Below, in pieces: positions 24,172 through 33,281 of a stretch of 37,848 nucleotides of DNA (its first letter is position 1; the number at the start of each line of letters is the position of its first letter). Under the pieces are notes generated by a model that did not search any database, had not been told where the DNA came from, and saw only the letters and a list, made by a program, of their open reading frames with translations. Where the stretch lies: the NCBI GenBank assembly GCA_900770925.1, contig CAAGLY010000037.1, positions 1-37,848 of the forward strand, in the 5' to 3' direction. The DNA comes from Bacilli bacterium. GTDB taxonomy: Bacteria > Bacillota_I > Bacilli_A > RFN20 > CAG-288. The translations under genes and the position numbers were made by a program.

Positions 24172-25848
24172 ATGGCAACTGCCAAAGAATTAGCCGATCT
24201 GATTTTCCCTGACGTCAAGAAGACCATAAAGGACCTTGACAAAAGGTTCCCGCCCCGCAACCTTCCTGCCGGAGCAGAAGTCACCCGTTTTGCCCCTTCT
24301 CCGACTGGTTTCCTTCACACCGGTTCCCTGTTTACCGCTAGGATTGCCTACAAAATTGCGAAGCAGACCAACGGCGTCTATTTCAGGCGTCTTGAGGATA
24401 CCGACCAGAAGCGGGAAATCAAAGGTACCGGACTTGATCTAGTCAATCAGCTTGCAAACTTCGGCATCATCCCTGACGAGGGATATTTCGGTGATCACGA
24501 AGAAGGAGCATACGGACCCTATACCCAGTCAAAGCGCGCCGATATCTACAAGATTGTCATTAAGGAACTCATCAAGAAAGGACGTGCCTATCCTTGCTTC
24601 TGCACCAAGGAAGAACTTGATCAGCTCCGTGAAGTCCAGGAAGCCAACAAAGTCATTCCGGGATACTATGGCGAATACGCACGCTGCCGGCATCTTTCAA
24701 TCGCTGAAGATATTGAGCTCATCAAAGAAGGAAAGCCTTATGTCATCCGCTTCAAATCCAAAGGAAACCATCTGAACCATATCAAAGCACATGATGAAAT
24801 CCGCGGAGACAGGGAACTGACCGAGAACGATCAGGATATTGTTATTTATAAATCCGATGGACTTCCGACCTATCACTTTGCCCATCTTGTCGATGATCAC
24901 TATAGGCACACCACTTTAGTCACCCGCGGAGAGGAGTGGATTTCCTCTCTTCCGATTCACCTTGAGCTTTTCGCCGCCAGGGGCTGGGAAGCTCCGAAAT
25001 ACGCTCATCTTCCGGTCATCATGGTTAATGACAAAGAGACCGGAAACAAGCGTAAGCTCTCTAAGCGTAAGGATCCGGAAGCCGCTGTCTCCTTCTTCCT
25101 TAAGGAAGGATATCCGAAAGAAGGTGTCCTTAAGTATTTAAGGACAATTGCTAACTCCAACTTCGAAGCCTGGCTTAGGGAAAACCCGAAGAAAGACTAT
25201 AAGGAATTCAGGCTGACTTTCGATAAGTTCTCCTTAGACGGCGCCTTATTCGATAGGCCGAAGCTTCAGAATATCTCCAAGGAAGTCCTAGCCAACTACG
25301 ACAAAAATACCTTTACCGAAAACTGCTTAGAATGGGCAAAGGAAAATGATGAGGTCTTAGCGAAAAAGATTGAGGAAGACCAAAACAGGTTCGAATCCAT
25401 CATCAATATCGAACGTGATCAGGAGAAACCCCGTAAGGACTACGAAAAGTTCTCGGATGTCTATAGCAAGATCAAGTTCTTCTATGATGACGAATATGCA
25501 AAGCTTCTTGCTTCTGCTCCTCTTCCGTTCAATGCTTCCTGGAAAAAGGAAGTCATTGAAGATGTATTAAAGGACTTCGTCTCTTCCTTAGACCTTGAAC
25601 ATCAGGATGAAAACACCTGGTTCAGTTCCAGGAAGGAACTCGGCACCCGCCATGGCTTTGCCAATGACCGCAAAGTCTACAAGAAGGATCCCTCTTCCTA
25701 TAACGGATGGTATGCAGACTGCATCTCCATCGTCCGTATCTCACTTTGTGCATCCACGCAGTCTCCTAAGCTCTTTGACGTCCTGAAGATTTTAGGCAAA
25801 GACGAAATCACTAAGCGTGTTGATTCCGTCCTCGCTCTTCTGAAATAA
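24172..25848 (+). CDS. gltX: Glutamyl-tRNA synthetase
   Basis: A 558-aa class I synthetase that attaches glutamate to tRNA-Glu (and possibly tRNA-Gln). The catalytic start is RFAPSPTGFLHTGSL, with the HIGH-type HTGS at 49-52 and a KMSKS-type KLSKR at 295-299. The C-terminal anticodon-binding region is helical. Longer than the common 480-aa form, with about 35 extra N-terminal residues before RFAPSPTG. AAAGGAG lies about 9 nt before the ATG. I cannot tell from sequence alone whether it is discriminating. Co-transcribed with yitT and the membrane-lipid genes. Confidence 0.95.
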   Translation: MATAKELADLIFPDVKKTIKDLDKRFPPRNLPAGAEVTRFAPSPTGFLHTGSLFTARIAYKIAKQTNGVYFRRLEDTDQKREIKGTGLDLVNQLANFGIIPDEGYFGDHEEGAYGPYTQSKRADIYKIVIKELIKKGRAYPCFCTKEELDQLREVQEANKVIPGYYGEYARCRHLSIAEDIELIKEGKPYVIRFKSKGNHLNHIKAHDEIRGDRELTENDQDIVIYKSDGLPTYHFAHLVDDHYRHTTLVTRGEEWISSLPIHLELFAARGWEAPKYAHLPVIMVNDKETGNKRKLSKRKDPEAAVSFFLKEGYPKEGVLKYLRTIANSNFEAWLRENPKKDYKEFRLTFDKFSLDGALFDRPKLQNISKEVLANYDKNTFTENCLEWAKENDEVLAKKIEEDQNRFESIINIERDQEKPRKDYEKFSDVYSKIKFFYDDEYAKLLASAPLPFNASWKKEVIEDVLKDFVSSLDLEHQDENTWFSSRKELGTRHGFANDRKVYKKDPSSYNGWYADCISIVRISLCASTQSPKLFDVLKILGKDEITKRVDSVLALLK

Positions 25849-25854
25849 AAGACT

Positions 25855-27426
25855 GTGGCTAGCCTATCTACTCCAGAGACCAAGAAAAAGAATCCGCTGA
25901 AGATCGTCTTCAACGCACTTCTTTTCATTGCCTTGACTACCCTTGCCGTCTACTACGTTCTCCGGGATGATCCGAAGAATACTTTTGCAAGGCTAGGAAA
26001 GGCAAGATTCCTCCCTCTCTTAGGAGCAGTAGGCATTTTCTTTGTCACCTTAAGGCTAGACGGAACCAATATTCTCTCCTTAACCAGAAGGTATAAGCCC
26101 GACTACCGTTACAGAGAGGCATTCATTAACGTCCTCTCCGGACAGACTCTCGGTGTCTATAGGAAATCCGCAGCCCCTTTAATCCAGACCCAGACCTTCC
26201 AGAAACAGGAAGTTCCTCCGGGAAAGTCTGCCTCTATTCTGACCAGGAACTTTTTGAGGTTCCAGTTCTCCCTGTTTATCTACTCCCTCATCTTCTTTAT
26301 TGTCGGTTATCCGACCATGGTCAATGTCCCGCTCGATCTGCTCGGCGGAAGGAAACTGAGGTGGGTCATCTTTGTCGGACTGGCAATCCAGATCGGATGG
26401 CTTGTCGGTGCGATAGCCGTCGGCTATCTCCGTCCTCTCCACCGACTGATCCTCAATTCGGGTGTAAACAGGCTGATTAAGCTCCACCTCACCCGGGATG
26501 GCGAAGGATTACGGAAAAGATGGACAAGGAAGTTCGTCACCTACCGGATAGAAAGGAAACGTCTGACGAAGAACAAGGGACTGAGGATTCATCTCTTCCT
26601 CGATAACTTCATCAAGCAGTGGCTATTCGGAACCATTCCTTTCCTAGTCAGGATTTCCCTTGGCGGAAGCTCTGTCTGCAATTGGCAGAGGTACTTCAAC
26701 TCCATTATCGGAACTGCCTATACCAACATCATCGGGTCGATGGTCAATGTCGGAGGGCCGGAAATTGCCTTCCAGGATACCTTTACCTACTTCTTCTCTT
26801 CCATTCCTTCCTTCGGAAGCGAAATCAAGGGTATTGTCTCAGCGACGAACATCTTCTGGCGCAGGATTACCTTCTATAGGCCCTTCATCATCGGACTGAT
26901 TACCACCATTGTCGTCCAGGGAACGAAAAAGAGAAGGGAAAGGTTCGGTGATACCCGGACCATCTACGACAGGGAAATCAGGAATTACGATGAATTCGAC
27001 GAACAGACAAAACAGTATCTTGATGATGTCCGTAAACGCGGAGAGAGCAAGAACCCTGCTTTACTGACCAAGGAGGAGGTCGAGGCTTCCTTCAACAAGA
27101 GGAAAGAGACTTATTCGGCTAGAGAAGAAATCCAGCCGGAAGTCGAAGAGGTGGATGATTTCGATTTCGAGAAGATTCTCGAAAAGGAAAAGCGCCACTT
27201 AGCTAAGGCCGAAAAAGAAGCCGAGAAACTAAGGAAGGAAGGAACCGTCGATCCGGAAGTCAGGGAAGAAGCAGAAAAAGAGTTCGAAAATCAGGAAAAC
27301 AAAGCAAAAGCAAAAGAAGATAAGAAGCGGACACGCAGGGAAAAGAAACTAGAAAAAAGGAAAAGCAATCCAGAAATCGAAGAAAGGGTTTCTACTTCTC
27401 CGACCAGCGATCCTAAGGAGGAGTGA
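25855..27426 (+). CDS. LPG-synthase-TM/flippase-like membrane protein with long charged tail
   Basis: A 523-aa protein. The first about 355 residues form a multi-TM domain like the lysylphosphatidylglycerol synthase TM (UPF0104/AglD) family, found next to glycolipid glycosyltransferases in Firmicutes and Mollicutes. Helices include VFNALLFIALTTLAVYYVL (about 18-36), FLPLLGAVGIFFVTL, FQFSLFIYSLIFFIVGY and WVIFVGLAIQIGWLVGAIAV. The last about 160 residues are highly charged and likely coiled-coil or disordered; no aminoacyltransferase domain is present. The start is GTG 25855, 6 nt after the gltX stop with no visible SD, so coupling to gltX is likely. The stop overlaps the next start (TGATG). 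Confidence 0.78.
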   Translation: MASLSTPETKKKNPLKIVFNALLFIALTTLAVYYVLRDDPKNTFARLGKARFLPLLGAVGIFFVTLRLDGTNILSLTRRYKPDYRYREAFINVLSGQTLGVYRKSAAPLIQTQTFQKQEVPPGKSASILTRNFLRFQFSLFIYSLIFFIVGYPTMVNVPLDLLGGRKLRWVIFVGLAIQIGWLVGAIAVGYLRPLHRLILNSGVNRLIKLHLTRDGEGLRKRWTRKFVTYRIERKRLTKNKGLRIHLFLDNFIKQWLFGTIPFLVRISLGGSSVCNWQRYFNSIIGTAYTNIIGSMVNVGGPEIAFQDTFTYFFSSIPSFGSEIKGIVSATNIFWRRITFYRPFIIGLITTIVVQGTKKRRERFGDTRTIYDREIRNYDEFDEQTKQYLDDVRKRGESKNPALLTKEEVEASFNKRKETYSAREEIQPEVEEVDDFDFEKILEKEKRHLAKAEKEAEKLRKEGTVDPEVREEAEKEFENQENKAKAKEDKKRTRREKKLEKRKSNPEIEERVSTSPTSDPKEE

Positions 27427-28607
27427 TGGTCATCGGAATCTTTACGGATACTTATGAGCCAGACCTTAACGGAGTGGCGACTGCCACAAAAGTCCTCCGG
27501 GATACTCTAACTAGCCATGGCCATAAGGTCATCGTCATCACGACCGGACTCCCCCATCAGAAAGATTTTTCGTTTCAGGACGGAATAAGGCGGATTCCCG
27601 GCGTTGTCCTAAGCTTCCTTTACGGATACCGGAGGAGCTGGATCTATAATTCCGCTGCCTATAAGGAACTCTCAAAGATCCACTTCGATGTGTTCCATAT
27701 CCAGCAGGAGTTCGGAATCTCTATCTTCGGGCGGATCTGCGCTAGTCTTTTCCATGTTCCGCTTGTCTATACCTATCACACCTCCTATCCGGATTATTCC
27801 GGATATCTTTCCGGAGGAAAGAAGATTCCGGATGCTTTAGTGAAGAAGACAATTGTCTCCGTCATTAAGAAAATCACGGCAAGGAGAGGGGAAATCATCA
27901 CCCCGTCGAAGAAATCCCGCCATTTATTGGAAAGCTATGGACTAAGGCGGTTTGTCAATGTGATACCAAACGCTTTGGACCTCACTCCGTTTGATAAAGA
28001 GAAGGACCTAGAACGGGAAAAGGATTTCCGGAAAGCCCATGACTTGGAAGGAAAGAGAATCCTCCTCTATCTCGGCCGGATCAGCGAAGAAAAGAACATC
28101 CAGGAACTATTAGAAGGGTTCTGTCTCTATAAAACCCGGTATCAGGATGAAAAAACTGTTCTGCTCCTTGTCGGTTCCGGACCGCATCTCGACCAATATA
28201 AAGTAGAGGCCGCTACTCTTCCTTTTGCAAAGGATATCCTCTTCTATGGTCCTGTCCCTCATGATGACACCTGTTTCTTCTATCAGCTCTGTGATGCGTT
28301 TATCAACGCATCCACGAGCGAGACACAGGGACTCACTTATAACGAAGCAAGGGCATCAAAGGCAATTGTCATCGCCCATTATGATGACAATCTCACTGAT
28401 CTGATCAAAGACGGAGAGACCGGATTCTTCTTCGATGACAGGGATTCAAGGGCAGAAAAGATTGATTCCGTCTTTACTAGGACGGAGGAAGAAAAGGAAG
28501 CAAGGGCTGAAAAGGCGAAAGAAGAAAACGCTTTCTTCTGTTCGCCGGAAAGGTTCTACAAGAAGATTATCCATGTCTATGAAAAAGCAATCCGACACCA
28601 GTATTAG
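27426..28607 (+). CDS. GT4-family glycosyltransferase, probable glycolipid synthase
   Basis: A 393-aa GT-B enzyme. The N-terminal fold begins IGIFTDTYEPDLNGVATA, typical of diacylglycerol alpha-glucosyltransferases. YHTSYPDYSGY lies in the acceptor half. The donor half has LYLGRISEEKNIQELLEGF and the EX7E motif in ETQGLTYNEA (about residues 300-308). It probably adds glucose from UDP-Glc to diacylglycerol or another lipid at the inner membrane face. Its partner in the operon is the flippase-like protein just before it. ATG 27426 overlaps the preceding stop and has AAGGAGG upstream; a GTG one codon earlier is possible. The acceptor is inferred from family and context. Confidence 0.85.
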   Translation: MVIGIFTDTYEPDLNGVATATKVLRDTLTSHGHKVIVITTGLPHQKDFSFQDGIRRIPGVVLSFLYGYRRSWIYNSAAYKELSKIHFDVFHIQQEFGISIFGRICASLFHVPLVYTYHTSYPDYSGYLSGGKKIPDALVKKTIVSVIKKITARRGEIITPSKKSRHLLESYGLRRFVNVIPNALDLTPFDKEKDLEREKDFRKAHDLEGKRILLYLGRISEEKNIQELLEGFCLYKTRYQDEKTVLLLVGSGPHLDQYKVEAATLPFAKDILFYGPVPHDDTCFFYQLCDAFINASTSETQGLTYNEARASKAIVIAHYDDNLTDLIKDGETGFFFDDRDSRAEKIDSVFTRTEEEKEARAEKAKEENAFFCSPERFYKKIIHVYEKAIRHQY

Positions 28608-29427
28608 GATACTGAAGGATGTCGAGAGGAAGAACAGGGATGTTGTCCTTGTCTTTCCGAAAAAGAAGATCCTCCTGTCTCAGGAGGACTATCTTTCCGA
28701 TTATTTCTATCCGGGGAAAGAGTTCACTCCGGAAGAGATAAAGAAACTGGAAGAGAAGAGCAGTTTACGGAAAGCAAGTTCCTATCTTCACTCTCTGTTA
28801 AGGGAAAGAAGATATACGGTGAAAGAAGTGAAGGATCGGCTGAAACGGAAGTATAGGCTGAGCGAAAACGAAATCTCTGACCTTATCCGACCTTATCAGG
28901 AAGATAAAATCCTTGATGATGTCTCTTATGCAGAGGATTTCTGTGAAAACAAGAGGGAACTCGGATACGGAAAAGACTACATTGAGAGTAAGCTTTTCAG
29001 TAAAGGAATCAGCAAGGAAATCCTCAATCAGGTCCTGAATAAAAATGGAAATCCAGAGATGAACAGAGAGGTTATTCTCTCCCTGTTAAGCCGGAAAGAC
29101 AAAGCAAACAGCGAGAAGCCTTTTAATAAGCGGAAAGAGATTCTCTTCAGTCTGCTTTTAAGAAGAGGACTAGATAGGGAGGAGGCAAATTCTCTCCTGA
29201 ACGGATATTTTGAATCCTCCAAAGATAATGAAGATGAAAAAACAAGGAAAAGAAAAGCGGAATATCTCAAAAAAGAGGCTGAGAAATGCTATAATGCGGT
29301 CATGAAGAAGAATCTGACTCCTTATCAGAAAAAAGCCCGCTTCCTTTCCGCAAGGAAAGAAAAGGGATTCCGAAAGGAAGACATCGATTCCTTCCTTTCT
29401 ATCAGAGGGTATACATTCAATGATTAA
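28573..29427 (+). CDS. recX: RecX-family regulatory protein
   Basis: A 284-aa product with the three-helix RecX repeats: ASSYLHSLLRERRYTVKEVK, DRLKRKYRLSENEISDLI, then KILDDVSYAEDF and GYGKDYIESKLFSKGI. RecX modulates RecA filaments in recombination and SOS; recA is not in the window. Longer than classical RecX (about 150-270), with an N-terminal segment seen in Gram-positive homologues. The frame extends upstream into the glycosyltransferase gene, so the start is uncertain. ATG 28573 or 28579 gives a 30-nt overlap; there is only a weak SD. It overlaps yhaM by 8 nt. Confidence 0.85.
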   Translation: MSMKKQSDTSIRILKDVERKNRDVVLVFPKKKILLSQEDYLSDYFYPGKEFTPEEIKKLEEKSSLRKASSYLHSLLRERRYTVKEVKDRLKRKYRLSENEISDLIRPYQEDKILDDVSYAEDFCENKRELGYGKDYIESKLFSKGISKEILNQVLNKNGNPEMNREVILSLLSRKDKANSEKPFNKRKEILFSLLLRRGLDREEANSLLNGYFESSKDNEDEKTRKRKAEYLKKEAEKCYNAVMKKNLTPYQKKARFLSARKEKGFRKEDIDSFLSIRGYTFND

Positions 29428-30361
29428 AGATCTGCTCAATTACGAAGGACCCGTCAACGAAATCTTCAGGGTCAAGCAGGCAACCAGAGCGATTTCTAAC
29501 AATGGTTCGCCTTATCTGTCCTTAACCTTACAGGACAATACCGGTACAGTCGAAGCCAAGAGGTGGTCGATTGAAGATGATGACTTAGTCATCGCAACAG
29601 CCGGCAATCTCGTCCATGTCAATGGAAGGAGGCAGATCTACCGCGGACATCCGCAGTTAAAGATCAACGAATTAGAAGGCGTTAGGGAGGGCGATGCTGA
29701 TTTAGAGAAGTTTGTTCCTGTCGCACCGACTCCGCTTGATGAACTAAAAGACGAGCTGAAGAAGGATATTGCCCTGATTCAGGATAAGGAGCTCCATGAC
29801 CTGACTGTTCAGGTGCTGAAAGAGCACTTTGACGATTATCTCTCCTATCCTGCTGCGGTCACGGTCCATCACGCCTATCTCCATGGCTTGCTCTTCCATT
29901 CCCTTTCTATCTGCCGCAGGGCAATCGGGATTCAGAAGAATTATCCGTGGCTGAACCTGGATTATTTAATCAGCGGTTCTCTGCTTCATGATATCGGTAA
30001 AACCAAAGAGCTCTCCGGAGCTAGGGCAGCTGCCTATACGACAGAAGGCAATCTTCTTGGCCATATCGCCTTAGGGGCAAGGATTGTCTATTCCACCGGT
30101 GAGAAGAGGGGAATAGGCAAAGAGAAGCTTGACGTCTTAACCCATAGGATTCTCTCCCATCACGGAGAGCTTGAATTCGGATCTCCTAAGGTCCCAAGGA
30201 CAGCGGAAGCCTATGTCCTCCATTCCCTTGATGATCTTGATGCGAAGAGGGAATGCCTAAAAAGTGCTCTTAGTGCCACAAAGGAAGGCAGTTTCACCGG
30301 AAAGGTAATCTGGATGAATAACACCGCCTTCTACAAGCCGAAGAAAGACGAAAAAAAGTAA
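29420..30361 (+). CDS. yhaM: 3'-5' exoribonuclease YhaM
   Basis: A 313-aa protein with an N-terminal OB-fold (about 10-90) and an HD domain, matching YhaM of Firmicutes, which degrades RNA and can act on ssDNA in vitro. HD metal ligands are in FHSL (His160), LLHDIGKT (His190, Asp191), LGHIA and ILSHHGELEF, with a late Asp in HSLDDLDAK. GAGGG lies about 9 nt before the ATG, which lies inside recX. Typical length. Confidence 0.93.
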   Translation: MIKDLLNYEGPVNEIFRVKQATRAISNNGSPYLSLTLQDNTGTVEAKRWSIEDDDLVIATAGNLVHVNGRRQIYRGHPQLKINELEGVREGDADLEKFVPVAPTPLDELKDELKKDIALIQDKELHDLTVQVLKEHFDDYLSYPAAVTVHHAYLHGLLFHSLSICRRAIGIQKNYPWLNLDYLISGSLLHDIGKTKELSGARAAAYTTEGNLLGHIALGARIVYSTGEKRGIGKEKLDVLTHRILSHHGELEFGSPKVPRTAEAYVLHSLDDLDAKRECLKSALSATKEGSFTGKVIWMNNTAFYKPKKDEKK

Positions 30362-30379
30362 AGAAAGGATTCTACCACC

Positions 30380-31198
30380 ATGGAAGAAAAGGAACCCATT
30401 GAAAAAGATGTCGAACTCTTAGATGATATCTCGAAGTTTACCATTCTCCCTCCGAAGCGGAGCGAGAGGAAAGAAGAGGAGCTCCCTGTTTCGAAAGTCA
30501 GTAAGATTTTCTCTCTTGTCTATGTCGGAATCGGAGCAGCTGCTGCTATTTCCTATATTGTCCTTGTCTTCTACTTCGGAAGGACAAGCAAAGGCTATAG
30601 CTCAGATAAAGGATACGGAATCCTTCCGATTCTTTTCTCCTCCCTTGCTGCCTTAGCAGCGGAAGCATCCATTGTCTTCCTGACAAGGAAAAGAAGGAAG
30701 AAGAAGCCCCTGTTCTCTTCTCTGTCAATCACCTCAAGCTTTTTATCTGCTCTCTTTATCTATCTAGCTTATTGCTTTTCTATCATCCGTAAAGACGTGG
30801 TTGATAAGAGGAATATTGCCGGAGGCAACTTATTCCCATATACAGACTTGGTTATTCTTGCCTTTGCTGTTATCTTCGCCGTTGCCGGTATTACTATCGA
30901 ATACGTCAGGAAAGACGAAAAAAAGAAGAAACTTATCCAGTGCATCTTCTTTATCTGCCTCTCCTATCTCCTCTTCACTGCCGGCGCAATCCTCAATAAC
31001 TCTATCTCCTTCTCCTCTAGCGGTATTGCCCTCTCTGTCATCGGTTCGACTTTCTTCGCAGCTAGTTCCATCATCTATGCCGTCAAGAAAGAGAAGAACT
31101 TAGATAACTTCATCTTCTTCCTAGTCATCTGCGGATGGGCATTCATCTTATCTAGTTTCCTCTATTTCGGTCTTGTTACCACTCCAGCCATCTACTAA
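30380..31198 (+). CDS. Seven-TM membrane protein of unknown function
   Basis: A 272-aa protein. An acidic cytoplasmic-looking N-terminus (about 45 residues) precedes seven hydrophobic helices, beginning with FSLVYVGIGAAAAISYIVLV and ending with FIFFLVICGWAFILSSFLY. Charged loops (RKRRKKK, RKDEKKKK) suggest an N-in orientation. No conserved motif is recognised. Last gene of the yitT operon; AAAGGA lies 10 nt before the ATG, and a strong terminator follows at 31221. Confidence 0.7.
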   Translation: MEEKEPIEKDVELLDDISKFTILPPKRSERKEEELPVSKVSKIFSLVYVGIGAAAAISYIVLVFYFGRTSKGYSSDKGYGILPILFSSLAALAAEASIVFLTRKRRKKKPLFSSLSITSSFLSALFIYLAYCFSIIRKDVVDKRNIAGGNLFPYTDLVILAFAVIFAVAGITIEYVRKDEKKKKLIQCIFFICLSYLLFTAGAILNNSISFSSSGIALSVIGSTFFAASSIIYAVKKEKNLDNFIFFLVICGWAFILSSFLYFGLVTTPAIY

Positions 31199-31220
31199 TT
31201 TATCCGATTATTCCATGTTA

Positions 31221-31250
31221 AGGGCGTCTTGTATGTCAGACGCCCTTTTT
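31221..31250 (+). terminator. Intrinsic terminator of the yitT-gltX operon
   Basis: AGGGCGTCT (31221-31229) pairs with AGACGCCCT (31238-31246) around an 8-nt loop, followed by TTTTT. Confidence 0.9.
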
Positions 31251-31309
31251 CTTATCTTCCTTTCTTGGCTGAGATAATGGAATTATCTCTACCAAATATA
31301 GGGGTCCTT

Positions 31310-31318
31310 TGCTATAAT
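31310..31318 (+). promoter_or_regulatory. Extended -10 promoter of the tsaEBD-asnS operon
   Basis: TGC-TATAAT (31310-31318) without an obvious -35. The start near 31325 is about 22 nt before the ATG at 31347, which has the SD GAGGTG. Confidence 0.6.
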
Positions 31319-31346
31319 TTAGATACGTTAATCGGTGAGGTGAAAA

Positions 31347-32810
31347 ATGGAAAACGAAGAGAAAAAAATAGAACAGACAGCTGGTGAGCCAAAGGCAGAA
31401 GCCGAAGAAGAGACCGCTAGGAATAAGCCAGAAGAGGTTACTGCTTCTCTGGCAGGGGAAGAAAACAAAGCTGAAGAAGCAAGCCAGAGCGATTTTCCTA
31501 AGACAGAAGCTCCTTTAGAGCAGCCCGAAGCTCAGGAAGGCGAAGATGAGCTCCAGAAATCCATCGAAGAGGCCAATCAGCAGGCTGACAGTATCGAAGG
31601 CGAATATAACGGCAGCGGAAATAGCACCCTCAGTTCCGCTTATTTCAAGCCGATTCATTACATCAACGACGGAACGATTTCCATCGATCAGGAAATCGAG
31701 AATCTCCGTCAGGGCTTTGTCAAGAAGAGGAATCCGGGAAAGGTCTTCCACATCATCTCTCTCGCGGTCATCCTTGTCTGCTTCGGTGCCTTTATCGGAC
31801 TCACGAGGTGGAAAAAAGCTCCGACCTGGGCCTTATGGTCCGTGTTCGGCGTGATGGTCGCTGTCCTTGTCGTTACTTTTGCGCTGAGCTACTACTTCCG
31901 CAAACAGGAAACCAAAGTCACCAGCAACTACAGGGTCGACTTTGTCAACACCGTCAACGGATACACTTTTTCTAACCTCCACCTCGATAACGCCAAGATT
32001 GCTCCGGAAGCAAAGATCGAGGACAAAGAAATCATCGAAGCCCATTACTTCCGCACCATCACTTCTATCCAGTCCCGTGCAGTCGTTGTGGCTACCCGTA
32101 ACCAGTTCAGCTTCTCCTGTGCCGAAGTCGCTGTCGTTATTCCTACCAGGTCAGTTGAAGATGCCAATAAGGTCCCGGTCGATTATCTCAACAGGGATGG
32201 AACTCCTTACATCGAGAATACAGTCGATGCCGGAACGACTACTCTCTTCGGAACACAGGAAATCTCTTCCAGTGTGACAAGGATCGATGCCACGATTGCC
32301 GATCAGATCAGCGGCAATGCCAACGTCAAGAACCGCGAGAAGGATCAGAAGAAAGCAAAGAAGAACGAAAAGAAGAATACCAATACCGGTTTCTTCGGCC
32401 GTTACTTCTCCTATGGTGCTACTGTTCCCTCCGATGAGAGCAGGATCATCTCCTTTAGGGGAGATAAGCAGTTCACCTTCCTTCCGACCTACCTCAACGG
32501 ATTCGAAGCCAGGAAGGTCCCGGGATTAAAGAAGAATATCCTCGTCTATGTCGTCAGTCCGGTCAAATCCGCAAAGTTCTTCACCAAAGAGAACATCGAC
32601 ATCTTAAACAGCATGCCGGTCGGCATCACGGTCCAGTCCTGCTTCCTCTCTCTTAACTCCTACGGAAGGAAAGCCGGATTCAACCTTTCCGATGATGTCA
32701 GGCAGTGCCCGCAGAAACAGATTGAGACCTTAGGCTGCTTCGATACCTATCAGCATGCTATCGATACCGCCTTTGCCTTCTTCGATGCCATTGCCGCTAA
32801 CAAGAACTAA
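31347..32810 (+). CDS. Unknown membrane protein with acidic N-terminus
   Basis: A 487-aa product. Residues 1-100 are Glu/Ala/Lys-rich and disordered-looking. Two TM helices (about 132-155, FHIISLAVILVCFGAFIGL; about 158-185, LWSVFGVMVAVLVVTFALSYYF) are followed by a soluble domain of about 300 residues. That domain has a basic Lys-rich loop (about 330-350) and ends with FDTYQHAIDTAFAFFDAIA. No signal peptide; no domain recognised. GAGGTG precedes the ATG. It is first in the operon with tsaE 27 nt downstream, but nothing ties it to t6A synthesis. Confidence 0.72.
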   Translation: MENEEKKIEQTAGEPKAEAEEETARNKPEEVTASLAGEENKAEEASQSDFPKTEAPLEQPEAQEGEDELQKSIEEANQQADSIEGEYNGSGNSTLSSAYFKPIHYINDGTISIDQEIENLRQGFVKKRNPGKVFHIISLAVILVCFGAFIGLTRWKKAPTWALWSVFGVMVAVLVVTFALSYYFRKQETKVTSNYRVDFVNTVNGYTFSNLHLDNAKIAPEAKIEDKEIIEAHYFRTITSIQSRAVVVATRNQFSFSCAEVAVVIPTRSVEDANKVPVDYLNRDGTPYIENTVDAGTTTLFGTQEISSSVTRIDATIADQISGNANVKNREKDQKKAKKNEKKNTNTGFFGRYFSYGATVPSDESRIISFRGDKQFTFLPTYLNGFEARKVPGLKKNILVYVVSPVKSAKFFTKENIDILNSMPVGITVQSCFLSLNSYGRKAGFNLSDDVRQCPQKQIETLGCFDTYQHAIDTAFAFFDAIAANKN

Positions 32811-32837
32811 TTCAGATAAACTCAGAACTATTCCATT

Positions 32838-33281
32838 ATGAAAATCACCGAATATCTCACCGACTCTAAGGAAGAGACGGAAAAAATCGCCGGAGACCTC
32901 GCTAAGACCTTCAAAGGCGGAGAAGTCATCTTCGCCTATGGTCCTTTAGGAGCAGGCAAGACTGCCTTCTGTAAAGGACTTGGCAAGGCCATCGGCGTCA
33001 AGGGAATCATCAATTCTCCGACCTTCGACTTAATCAAAGTCTATGACGGAACATCCTACCAGCTTTATCATGTCGACTGCTACCGTCTAGAGAACTGCAA
33101 GGAAGAGAGGAAAGACCTCTCGTTAGATGAAATTGTCGGCGAAAAAGATGTCATCACCTACGTCGAATGGCCGAGGTTTGCCTCCAAATGGCTGCTTGAG
33201 TACCATCCGCGCATCGAAGTCACGAGGACTTACGTCGACGAAGAGAAAAGAAAGATAACAATCAAAGATGAGCGATTCTAG
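32838..33281 (+). CDS. tsaE: tRNA t6A biosynthesis ATPase TsaE
   Basis: A 147-aa ATPase that works with TsaB and TsaD to add threonylcarbamoyl to A37 of ANN-decoding tRNAs. Walker A is GPLGAGKT (35-42). Family motifs NSPTFDLIKVYDG, LYHVDCYRLE and VITYVEWPRF are present. No clear SD. The end overlaps the next ATG by 14 nt. Confidence 0.95.
   Translation: MKITEYLTDSKEETEKIAGDLAKTFKGGEVIFAYGPLGAGKTAFCKGLGKAIGVKGIINSPTFDLIKVYDGTSYQLYHVDCYRLENCKEERKDLSLDEIVGEKDVITYVEWPRFASKWLLEYHPRIEVTRTYVDEEKRKITIKDERF

Noticed and set aside
28435..28572. N-terminal extension of recX into the glycosyltransferase gene
   Set aside because: The extension is Arg/Lys-rich and out of frame over coding sequence of the GT4 C-terminus, with no SD at its start.
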